Assembly (NCBI RefSeq): GCF_004365705.1
Contig: NZ_SOBN01000003.1
Span: 248,001-312,000, forward strand
Direction: 5' to 3'
Source of the DNA: Streptomyces sp. 846.5
GTDB lineage: Bacteria; Actinomycetota; Actinomycetes; Streptomycetales; Streptomycetaceae
Length of the DNA stretch: 64,000 nt
Position 1 is the stretch's first letter; every line of letters starts with the position of its first letter. This document shows positions 16,285 through 23,425 of the stretch, piece by piece. A program made the position numbers and the translations under genes. A model generated the notes under the pieces. That model was not told where the DNA came from. It saw only the letters and a list, made by a program, of their open reading frames with translations, and ran no database searches.

Positions 16285-17118
16285 ATGACCTACATCATGG
16301 GCGTCCTCAACATCAGCCCCGACTCCTTCAGCACCACCCGCCCCTTCCGCGACCACGACGAAGCCGTCGAGCACGGCCTTGCACTGGCCCGGGCGGGCGC
16401 GGACATCATCGACATCGGCGGCGAGTCCACCCGCCCGGGGGCCACCCCCGTGCCGCCCCGGACGGAACGCGAACGCATCCTGCCGGTGGTCCGGGCCCTC
16501 GCGGCGCACGGGGTGCAGGTCTGCGTGGACACCCTGCACGCGAGCACCGCGGCGGCAGCCGTCCGCAGCGGCGCCACACTGATCAACGACGTCTCCGGGG
16601 GGCTGGCCGACCCCGCCATGGCCGCCACCGTCGCCCGCACCCAGGCGCGGTATGTGATCGGGCACTGGCGCGGCAATCCGCGCACCATGAACACGCTGGC
16701 CCGCTACCAGGACCCGGTCGGCGAGGTCATCGTCGAACTGCAGCACCGCATCGCCGCCGCACGCCGCGCCGGCGTCGACGCCGACCGGCTGGTGGTGGAC
16801 CCGGGCCTGGGCTTCGCCAAGGAACCCGAGCACAACTGGGCGCTCCTCTCCCACCTGCCCCGCCTGCGCAGCCTGGGCCTGCCGGTGATGGTCGGCGCCT
16901 CACGCAAACGCTTCCTCGGCGAACTCCTCGCGGCCGACGAGCCGGTACACCGGCGCGACCTGCCCACCGCGGTCATCAGCGTGCTCGCCGCCCAGCACGG
17001 CGCCTGGGCGGTGCGGGTCCACGACGTGGCCGGCAGCCGCACCGCCCTGGACACCCTGCGGGCCTGGCAGACCGGCGGTCCCGTACCCCGGCCCGCCGAA
17101 GCCGTCGCCGCACGCTGA
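16285..17118 (+). CDS. folP: Dihydropteroate synthase
   Basis: A 277-residue DHPS joining 4-aminobenzoate to the pterin diphosphate. The family signatures are present: MGVLNISPDSFSTT (residues 5-18), IDIGGESTRPGATPV (near 43-57), INDVSGG (near 97), DPGLGFAKEPEHN (near 172) and GASRKRFLG (near 208). ATG 16285 puts the first signature at the very N-terminus, as expected, with GGAAGG just upstream. It heads folP-methyltransferase 2-pabB. A second folP outside the usual folate operon can support THF supply or sulfonamide tolerance; the neighbours favour THF supply. Confidence 0.93.
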   Translation: MTYIMGVLNISPDSFSTTRPFRDHDEAVEHGLALARAGADIIDIGGESTRPGATPVPPRTERERILPVVRALAAHGVQVCVDTLHASTAAAAVRSGATLINDVSGGLADPAMAATVARTQARYVIGHWRGNPRTMNTLARYQDPVGEVIVELQHRIAAARRAGVDADRLVVDPGLGFAKEPEHNWALLSHLPRLRSLGLPVMVGASRKRFLGELLAADEPVHRRDLPTAVISVLAAQHGAWAVRVHDVAGSRTALDTLRAWQTGGPVPRPAEAVAAR

Positions 17119-17186
17119 CCGAACTCGGTCGGAAAAAGTCGGTGCATGACTCTCGCCATGGTCCGACACATGCTGTTAACGTCCCG

Positions 17187-17197
17187 CTAGATCGATT
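17187..17197 (+). promoter_or_regulatory. Half-site of the folate-island operator before methyltransferase 2
   Basis: CTAGATCGATT here is identical to 11 bases of the palindrome at 15969-15997 (minus strand). It lies 35 bp upstream of the ATG at 17233, in the 114-bp gap after folP, suggesting an internal promoter or a shared regulator. Confidence 0.5.
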
Positions 17198-17232
17198 AAG
17201 TTGCCGCCATGCCAGCGTTGACAGGAGCCGTA

Positions 17233-18570
17233 ATGTCCATGCCCAGCCTCCAGGACGGAATCGACCAGGCCGGATCGCCGGTGGACCTGCTGTGGAAGCC
17301 CAACGCGGCCCCGTGGACCCCGGAGGTCGTGGAGCGCGAGTACGCCGGCTGGCGCCAGGAGCAGGCCGCCTGGCACGACGGAGTGGCGATCCTCAACCTC
17401 TCCCACCACATGTTCGACCTGTTCATCGAGGGCCCCGACGCCACCCGGCTGCTCGCCGACCACGGCGCCAACAACTTCGAGAACTTCGCCATCGGCCAGG
17501 CCAAGCAGTACATCCCGGTGACCGCGGACGGCAACATCGTCACCGACGGCATCCTCGCCCGCGAAGCGGTGGACCGGTACACCCTCAGCGGCATCCCCGC
17601 CGCCCAGCACTGGGTCCAGTACCACGCCGAGAAGGGCGGCTACGACGTCACCTTCGTCACCGACCCCTCCAGCGCGTTCCGCAACGGCGGCGGGGACCCC
17701 GTCCTGTTCCGATACCAGGTCCAGGGCCCGCTCGCCCTCGACCTGATCGCGCGGGCGTTCGGCGGACCGCTGCCGGAGACCAAGTTCTTCCACTCGGCTC
17801 CCGTCACCCTGGACGGCCGGGACTTCCGCGCGCTGCGCCACGGCATGGCCGGCCAGGCCGGCTACGAGTTCATCGGACCCTGGGAGCACGCGGAGGCGGT
17901 CCACGAGGCCCTGCTCAAGGCCGGTGAGCCGCTGGGCGTCGTCCGGGTCGGTGCGCTGGCCTACGCCACGCCCAGCGTCGAGAGCGGCTGGATCCCCTCC
18001 CCGGTACCCGGCGTCTACACCGACCCGGCCCTGCTGGAGTACCGCAAGCAGCTGCCCCTGTTCGGCATCGAGGGCAAGCGGCCGCTCAACGGCAGCCTCT
18101 ACTCGCCGGACATCGAGGACTACTACGTCACCCCGTACGAACTGGGCTACGGGAAGATGGTCTCCTTCGGACACGACTTCCTGGGCCGCGACGCCCTGCT
18201 GGCCCTCAGGGACAGCCCCCGGCGCACCAAGGTCACCCTGGTCTTCGACGGCCAGGACGTGCGCCGCGTCCTGGGGGAGGACCCCGGATTTGTCCTGAGC
18301 TACGCCCGCAACCGGGTCGAGAGCGCGAAGGGCCTGGTCGGGGTCACCATGCAGGCCGCGACCATCGACCCGGCGGGGGCGCTCCTGGCGCTGGCGCTGG
18401 TCGACGGCGAGCACGCGGCACCGGGGACGGAGGTCTCCGTGGTGTGGGGCGAGCACCCGGGCGCCGGTACCGACCCCGAGGCCGACCTCGGGTTCCCGCG
18501 CATCCGCGCCACGGTCCAGCCGGCTCCGTACAACCAGCACGCCCGCACCGCGTACCGCAGCAACAGCTGA
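17233..18570 (+). CDS. THF-dependent methyltransferase, GcvT/LigM-DesA (O-demethylase) type, copy 2
   Basis: A 445-residue paralogue of the protein at 10807-12144, with the same length and landmarks: EYAGWRQEQAAWHDGVAILNLSHHM at 36-60, GQAGYEFIGPWEHAEAV in the middle, DIEDYYVTPYELGYGKMVSFGHDFLGRDAL near 300-330. Sequence outside these blocks differs considerably, so a different methyl donor is likely. ATG 17233 has AGGAG at 17223-17227. It lies between folP and pabB, directly linking demethylation to THF synthesis. GcvT-type glycine cleavage is less likely because no gcvH or gcvP is present and the protein is longer than GcvT. Confidence 0.8.
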   Translation: MSMPSLQDGIDQAGSPVDLLWKPNAAPWTPEVVEREYAGWRQEQAAWHDGVAILNLSHHMFDLFIEGPDATRLLADHGANNFENFAIGQAKQYIPVTADGNIVTDGILAREAVDRYTLSGIPAAQHWVQYHAEKGGYDVTFVTDPSSAFRNGGGDPVLFRYQVQGPLALDLIARAFGGPLPETKFFHSAPVTLDGRDFRALRHGMAGQAGYEFIGPWEHAEAVHEALLKAGEPLGVVRVGALAYATPSVESGWIPSPVPGVYTDPALLEYRKQLPLFGIEGKRPLNGSLYSPDIEDYYVTPYELGYGKMVSFGHDFLGRDALLALRDSPRRTKVTLVFDGQDVRRVLGEDPGFVLSYARNRVESAKGLVGVTMQAATIDPAGALLALALVDGEHAAPGTEVSVVWGEHPGAGTDPEADLGFPRIRATVQPAPYNQHARTAYRSNS

Positions 18571-18647
18571 CCCGCTGTCCCCTGCGACCCCCGACCCGAC
18601 GCCACAGCGCCGGGCCGGGGCCCGCCGCACGTCGGAAGGGAGAGAGC

Positions 18648-19754
18648 GTGCAACGTCCGCCCGAGTTCGCGGCCATGGCCCGTTTCGGCACGCTGCTCGC
18701 CACCGGCCTGGCCGATGTCACCGACGATCCCGCGGCGTTGGACTCCAGCGGGTTCTGGGCCGTTGTCGCCGACTTCGAAGGCCGCCTGATCTGCGCGCGC
18801 TTCCGCGAAGTGCGGCAGGTGAGCAGGCCGGCGCCCCGCCCGGGGGCCTGGCGCGGGCCCGGTGTGACGGACTGGACGTCGTCCCTGGACCAGGCGGCCT
18901 ACCTGGCCGGAGTGCGCACCATTCGCGAGCACATCGCGGCCGGCGAGGTCTACCAGGCCAACCTGTGCCGGGTCCTGTCGGCCCGGGTGAGCGCGGACGC
19001 GGACGTCGACGCCCTGGCGGCACTGCTGGCCGTCGGCAACCCCGCCCCCTACGCGGGAACGGTCCGCCTGCCCCGGCACGGCATCGAAGTCGCCACCGCC
19101 TCACCCGAGTTGTTCCTGCGCCGGAGCGGACCGACGGTGCAGTCGGGACCGATCAAGGGCACCGGCCGCACCGAGGCTGACCTGCTCGACAAGGACCACG
19201 CCGAGAACGTCATGATCGTGGACCTGGTCCGCAACGACCTCAGCCAGGTCTGCGCCACCGGCAGCATCACCGTGCCCCGCCTGTGCGCCGTCGAACCGCA
19301 CCCCGGCCTGGTGCACCTGGTCTCCGACGTGTCCGGCGAACTGCGCCCCGACGCGGGCTGGCCCGAGCTGCTGGCCGCGACCTTCCCGCCGGCCTCGGTG
19401 ACCGGCGCGCCCAAGCTCAGCGCGCTCCGGATCCTGGCCGCCCTGGAGCCCGTCCCACGTGGCCCCTACTGCGGGGGCGTCGGCTGGGTCGACGCCGACC
19501 GGCGCACGGGAGTCCTGGCCGTGGGCATTCGCACCTTCTGGATCGACCGCGCGCAGTCCGCCCTGCGGTTCGGCACCGGCGCCGGCATCACCTGGGGCTC
19601 CGACCCGCTGGGCGAGTGGCGGGAGACCGAACTCAAAGCGGCCCGGCTGCTCGCTGTTGCCGCAGCCGGCGCGACCTGGAGCCCGGGCGCACAATCGGCC
19701 GACTCTGGAGGGGTATTGAGTGATCGTCAAATGCCCGTGCCCCATCATGCCTGA
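18648..19754 (+). CDS. pabB: Aminodeoxychorismate synthase component I
   Basis: A 368-residue chorismate-binding enzyme, the C-terminal catalytic part of the PabB/TrpE family, lacking the long N-terminal domain of E. coli PabB. The motif PIKGTGRTE (near 168-176) carries the Lys of PIKGT that distinguishes aminodeoxychorismate synthases from anthranilate synthases (PIAGT). MIVDLVRNDLSQVC, PPASVTGAPKLSALRIL and the C-terminal GAGITWGSDP complete the active site. GTG 18648 has GGAAGG (18634-18639) upstream. Neither the glutaminase PabA nor the lyase PabC is next to it, so these must come from elsewhere. The product leads to 4-aminobenzoate, the second substrate of the folP two genes upstream. 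Confidence 0.88.
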   Translation: MQRPPEFAAMARFGTLLATGLADVTDDPAALDSSGFWAVVADFEGRLICARFREVRQVSRPAPRPGAWRGPGVTDWTSSLDQAAYLAGVRTIREHIAAGEVYQANLCRVLSARVSADADVDALAALLAVGNPAPYAGTVRLPRHGIEVATASPELFLRRSGPTVQSGPIKGTGRTEADLLDKDHAENVMIVDLVRNDLSQVCATGSITVPRLCAVEPHPGLVHLVSDVSGELRPDAGWPELLAATFPPASVTGAPKLSALRILAALEPVPRGPYCGGVGWVDADRRTGVLAVGIRTFWIDRAQSALRFGTGAGITWGSDPLGEWRETELKAARLLAVAAAGATWSPGAQSADSGGVLSDRQMPVPHHA

Positions 19755-19855
19755 TCCTCAACGAGCTCGACCGACTGCGGCGGCAGCCCCCGCCTGGGGA
19801 CGTGGGCGGCCGGGCACCTGCGGCTGGCCCTCGTCGCGGAGCTGGGGACTATCGA

Positions 19856-19872
19856 GGGGTATCCAATACCCC
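19856..19872. promoter_or_regulatory. CsoR-like palindrome, distal
   Basis: GGGGTAT (19856-19862) and ATACCCC (19866-19872), a perfect 7-bp inverted repeat with a 3-bp centre, upstream of the DUF302 gene. Confidence 0.45.
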
Positions 19873-19898
19873 CACCCGTATACCGGCAGGCATCGATT

Positions 19899-19912
19899 TA
19901 CCCCTGGGGGTA
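19899..19912. promoter_or_regulatory. CsoR-like operator, proximal
   Basis: TACCCC-TG-GGGGTA, a perfect palindrome 46 bp upstream of the DUF302 start. It resembles the GC-rich, TAC/GTA-capped operators of the CsoR family of copper or persulfide sensors. With the distal site it brackets a CGTATAC stretch. Confidence 0.55.
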
Positions 19913-19958
19913 TTCTGGGGTGGAGAGCACAGCCCGCAACCCATCAGGGAGACACCAC

Positions 19959-20345
19959 ATGACCTACGACCGAACCGTGCGACTGGACCGAGACTTCACC
20001 ACGGTGGTGGCCGACGTGCGCGAGGCGCTGTCCGCCCAGGGCTTCGGCATCCTCACCGAGATTGACGTCACCGCCACCCTCAAGGCCAAGCTCGACCACG
20101 ACATGGAGCCCTACCTCATCCTTGGCGCCTGCAACCCGCCCCTGGCCCACCGCGCCCTGGGCGCCGACCGCACCATCGGCCTGCTGCTGCCCTGCAACGT
20201 GGTCGTGCGCCGCGAGGGCGACCACACCCTGGTCCAGGCACTGGACCCGCAGACCATGGTCGCGCTGACCGGACTGGACAGCCTCAAGCCCGTCGCCGAC
20301 GAGGCCGCCACCCGCCTTGACGCCGCCCTGACCGCCCTCGCCTGA
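19959..20345 (+). CDS. DUF302 family protein
   Basis: A 128-residue protein with the DUF302 layout: TYDRTVRLDRDFTTVVADVREALSAQGFGILTEIDVTATL near the start, then KLDHDMEPYLILGACNPPLAHRALGADRTIGLLLPCNVVVRR. The conserved ACNP and PCN cysteines (near residues 58 and 82) are both present. The family has no assigned reaction; members are often found with copper- or sulfur-responsive genes. ATG 19959 has AGGGAG at 19946-19951. Two CsoR-like palindromes lie upstream. It is monocistronic, as rph follows on the other strand. Confidence 0.82.
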   Translation: MTYDRTVRLDRDFTTVVADVREALSAQGFGILTEIDVTATLKAKLDHDMEPYLILGACNPPLAHRALGADRTIGLLLPCNVVVRREGDHTLVQALDPQTMVALTGLDSLKPVADEAATRLDAALTALA

Positions 20346-20368
20346 AGCGCGTGACGCAGAGTGGTCGG

Positions 20369-23002
20369 TCAGGACAGGATCTCGACGTACCCGTCCGTTC
20401 CGTGCACGCGGATGCGCTGCCCGTCGCGGATCAGCCGGGTGGCCTGCTCCACGCCCACGACGGCCGGCAGGCCGTACTCCCTGGCGATCACTGCGCCGTG
20501 GGTCATCAGGCCGCCGACCTCCGTCACCAGGCCGGCGATTCCGACGAACAGGGGTGACCAGCTGGGGTCCGTGCAGACCGTGACCAGGATGTCGCCCGCT
20601 TCGAGATCGGCCTGCGCCATGTCGAGGATGACGCGGGCCCGGCCCTCGACGGTCCCGGCGGAGACCGGCAGGCCGACCAGGGCTCCGGCCGGCACGTCGT
20701 CGCGGCGGTATGACCCGGCGACGGACTCGCCGTCCGAGGTGAGCACCCGGGGCGGTGTGAGCGCCCGGTACGACCGGAACGCGTCTTTGCGCTGCTGGAT
20801 GAGCCTGCCGTCCGCCTGGTTGGTGCGCACGACCTCGTGGAGCTCCTGGAACGTGAGGTAGAAGATGTCCTCCGGCTCGGCGAGCACGTCGGCCTGCACG
20901 AGGCGCTCGGCCTCCTCCAGCAGGGCCTGCTTGTAGACGAAGTAGCGGCTGATGATGTTGTACTTCGGGTACTCCCGGTAGCCGACGAAGCTCCGGACCT
21001 GGTCGATCATCCGCTTGGCCCGGTCGGCCTTCTGCTCCCCGTCCGGCAGGGCCCGCAGGCGTGACAGAACGTCATGTTCCTTCTGCTGGGCCTGCTGCCG
21101 CCCTTGGTCGAAGCGCTGCGCGGCGGCGCCCGGTTCGAAGTTCCTGACGTTGTCGAGGATCACCGGCACGAGCGTGGTGGGGCGTTCGCGCCACCGCGGC
21201 CTGGTGATGTCGATCTCGCCGACGCAGCGCATTCCGTAGCGGTCGAGGTAGGTCTCGATGGCGTCGCGCGCCTCCGTCCCGCCCGCGAGCTTCGGCAGCT
21301 CGTCCTCGTCCAGGAAGCTCTCGCTGTCGACGCCCTGCAGGAACGCCACCACCTCCGGGTGTGGGCGGATCACGTCGGCGACGTCGAGCAACGCCAGTCC
21401 CATCTCCGAGGTGATGTTGTCGGGGGCGGAGAGGGTGAGCGTGTCGGCCGCGTTCTTCTCGCCCAGCCACTCCTGGAGTTGGTCGTTGAGCCACCAGGTG
21501 GCCTCCATCCCCGCCATGATCGCCTGCATGTTCAGCGGATCACCGAGGACGCGCTTCTGCTCCGCGAAGGCCTCCAGCAGGAAGTCGAACAGCGCCGGTC
21601 CGGTCTTGGTCCGGATGTCGCGCCGCAGGGCGGCGGTGGACGCCTGGCTGCGCTCGATCAGCTCGGCGACGATGGCCGGATCGGCCTCGGTGGGGTCGGA
21701 CCCGCCGGGGGTCGGCGGCCTGATGAACTCCGACCTGTTGGGAGCGGCGTCCGGGAGCGTCGGGACGAAGTCGCCGCGGTCGAGGACGGTCTCCAGCGCG
21801 TCCCTGGTCAGCGGATCGCCTCTGCCGACCATCTCCAGGAAGCCGGCGCGGCTTGCGGGCGAGGTCAGGCGCGGGGTGGCGTCGACGAACAGCCGCCCGC
21901 CGGCCTCCAGCATCGGCGCCATTGCCGTCAACTGCCACACCGAGACGCCGAGGGGCTTCATGGCGTCGGTCATCATCTGCTGATGGCCGACGGAGAGGTA
22001 GACGTGGTTCTCCGAGTCACCGGTCTCAGGGACGGGGAACAGCGTGGTGATCGGCCGGCTCTGGACGATCCGGAAGTCGTCGTCCACCAGGCACCATTCG
22101 ATGTCCTGCGGGCGGCCGAAGTGCGCTTCGATCCGTCGCCCGAGCTGCACCAGGCGCACGATCTGAGCATCCGTCAGCGCCGGCTGCTCCTCCCGCTGCG
22201 GGTCGATCGTCACTTCCTGCGTTCCGCCCCCCGGCCGGGCGTGGATGGCACGCTGTTTGGCGGCGACCGCCCTGGCGACGACTTCGCCGTCGCGCACCTT
22301 GAAGACGTCCGGGTTCACCAGGCCGGAGACCAGGGCCTCGCCGAGGCCGAAGCCGGCGTCCACGGCGGCGACCTTCCGGTCGCCCGTGACCGGGTCGGCG
22401 GTGAACAGGATCCCGGCCGCGTCCGGGAGGACCATCTGCTGCACGACCACGGCCATCTGGACCGTAAGGTGGTCGATGCCGTTCCGCTGACGGTAGGTCA
22501 CGGCCCGCTCGGTGAACATGGAGGCCCAGCACTGGCTGACGTGCCGGAGGATCGCCGCCGGTCCCACGACGTTGAGGTAGGTGTCCTGCTGGCCGGCGAA
22601 GGAGGCCGTCGGCAGGTCCTCCGCCGTCGCGCTGGACCGGACGGCATAGGCGGCCTGCACGCCGAACCGGGCGAGCGCGCCGGTGATCGCCGCAGCGAGA
22701 TCGCCCGGGATGGCGATCCCTTCGATGGTCGAACGGATCTCTGCGCTTAGCGTGCGGATCGCCTCCCGGTCGTCCGGGTTGAGCCGCGACAGCTGGTCGA
22801 GTCGATCATCGATCGACGGCACTTCCGCCATGATCCGCCGGAAGGTGTCCGTCGTCACACAGAAGCCGGCCGGCACGCGAACGCCCTCGATCCGCGACAG
22901 CCCGCCCAGCTGCGCGCCCTTGCCACCGGCGACCGCGATCTGCGTCCCGTCGACCTCTTGAAGATCCAACACGTACCGCTCGACCCGCACGTCGTGCCTC
23001 AT
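20369..23002 (-). CDS. rph: Rifamycin-inactivating phosphotransferase
   Basis: An 877-residue enzyme related to phosphoenolpyruvate synthase. It splits ATP and phosphorylates rifamycin on the ansa bridge. The N-terminal ATP-binding domain (to about 320) has GGKGAQLGGLSRI and AVRSSATAEDLPTASFAGQQDTYLNV; the central part is the long antibiotic-binding region; the C-terminal swivelling domain has the phosphohistidine motif GGLMTHGAVIAREYGLPAVVG (near 830-850). Length and all three domains match the Rph family rather than PEP synthase. The upstream RAE element (23047-23065) confirms this. Start chosen at ATG 23002; the ribosome site is weak. It is a single-gene unit and an environmental resistance gene. 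Confidence 0.93.
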   Translation of the reverse strand: MRHDVRVERYVLDLQEVDGTQIAVAGGKGAQLGGLSRIEGVRVPAGFCVTTDTFRRIMAEVPSIDDRLDQLSRLNPDDREAIRTLSAEIRSTIEGIAIPGDLAAAITGALARFGVQAAYAVRSSATAEDLPTASFAGQQDTYLNVVGPAAILRHVSQCWASMFTERAVTYRQRNGIDHLTVQMAVVVQQMVLPDAAGILFTADPVTGDRKVAAVDAGFGLGEALVSGLVNPDVFKVRDGEVVARAVAAKQRAIHARPGGGTQEVTIDPQREEQPALTDAQIVRLVQLGRRIEAHFGRPQDIEWCLVDDDFRIVQSRPITTLFPVPETGDSENHVYLSVGHQQMMTDAMKPLGVSVWQLTAMAPMLEAGGRLFVDATPRLTSPASRAGFLEMVGRGDPLTRDALETVLDRGDFVPTLPDAAPNRSEFIRPPTPGGSDPTEADPAIVAELIERSQASTAALRRDIRTKTGPALFDFLLEAFAEQKRVLGDPLNMQAIMAGMEATWWLNDQLQEWLGEKNAADTLTLSAPDNITSEMGLALLDVADVIRPHPEVVAFLQGVDSESFLDEDELPKLAGGTEARDAIETYLDRYGMRCVGEIDITRPRWRERPTTLVPVILDNVRNFEPGAAAQRFDQGRQQAQQKEHDVLSRLRALPDGEQKADRAKRMIDQVRSFVGYREYPKYNIISRYFVYKQALLEEAERLVQADVLAEPEDIFYLTFQELHEVVRTNQADGRLIQQRKDAFRSYRALTPPRVLTSDGESVAGSYRRDDVPAGALVGLPVSAGTVEGRARVILDMAQADLEAGDILVTVCTDPSWSPLFVGIAGLVTEVGGLMTHGAVIAREYGLPAVVGVEQATRLIRDGQRIRVHGTDGYVEILS

Positions 23003-23046
23003 TTCCGCAGGTTGTAGCCTCGGCCGACGATTCTGCGGCACCACCC

Positions 23047-23065
23047 GGGCCTTGCCGCAAGCCCC
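23047..23065 (-). promoter_or_regulatory. Rifamycin-associated element (RAE)
   Basis: Read on the minus strand, this is GGGGCTTGCGGCAAGGCCC, the 19-bp inverted repeat known upstream of rifamycin-inactivation and helR genes in actinomycetes, here 45 bp before the rph start. A TTATAG -10-like sequence lies just upstream of it on the same strand (plus 23074-23079). Confidence 0.85.
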
Positions 23066-23088
23066 CCTGTGCGCTATAAGTTGAGAGT

Positions 23089-23118
23089 GGCAAGGAGAGA
23101 CAGCTCTCCTTGCCTTTT
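23089..23118 (+). terminator. Intrinsic terminator on the plus strand, behind the rph promoter
   Basis: GGCAAGGAGAG (23089-23099) pairs perfectly with CTCTCCTTGCC (23104-23114) around a 4-nt loop, followed by TTTT (23115-23118). It would stop plus-strand transcription running antisense through rph. No plus-strand gene ends nearby. Confidence 0.65.
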
Positions 23119-23241
23119 GCTGTTTCCGGGCCCCTCCATCATCGTCGAGTTCGCCGCGGCCGCCTCCGCCGCCGTCGAGGAGGTCGGGGCGGGTTGCGGT
23201 GGTTCCGGAACGGGGTTGGCGGTTCCGGCATGCTCATGGTC

Positions 23242-23292
23242 TTGACGCGGAGGTGGGCGGGCGCAAAACTCGCAGCGCGAGAGAGCGCTCTC
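23242..23292 (+). promoter_or_regulatory. Promoter with LacI-type operator for the secreted beta-helix gene
   Basis: TTGACG (23242-23247), 17 bp, then AAAACT (23265-23270) is a plausible promoter. Directly downstream is GAGAGCGCTCTC (23281-23292), a perfect 12-bp palindrome with a central CG, typical of LacI-family operators of streptomycete polysaccharide genes. It overlaps the expected transcription start, so binding should repress. The LacI gene at 26184 is the natural candidate. Confidence 0.6.
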
Positions 23293-23425
23293 CCACCCCT
23301 TGTGGAGCGCCTCGCGGCTTCGATGGTTCAACGGTCATGCGGACGCCGGCCCGAGCCAGGGTCAGGCGTGACTCCGCCATGCCTTCCCCCACCCCACCCT
23401 CCGTCTCATCGCGCAGGAGATGCAC

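Noticed and set aside
9753..19754. Sulfonamide resistance or antibiotic biosynthesis as the purpose of folP and pabB
   Set aside because: No polyketide, peptide or aminoglycoside genes are near, and the neighbours are one-carbon enzymes. A side effect on sulfonamide tolerance remains possible.
19720..19962. A small gene after pabB, possibly pabC
   Set aside because: The frame gives a Pro/Arg-rich peptide without aminotransferase motifs and overlaps the DUF302 operators.
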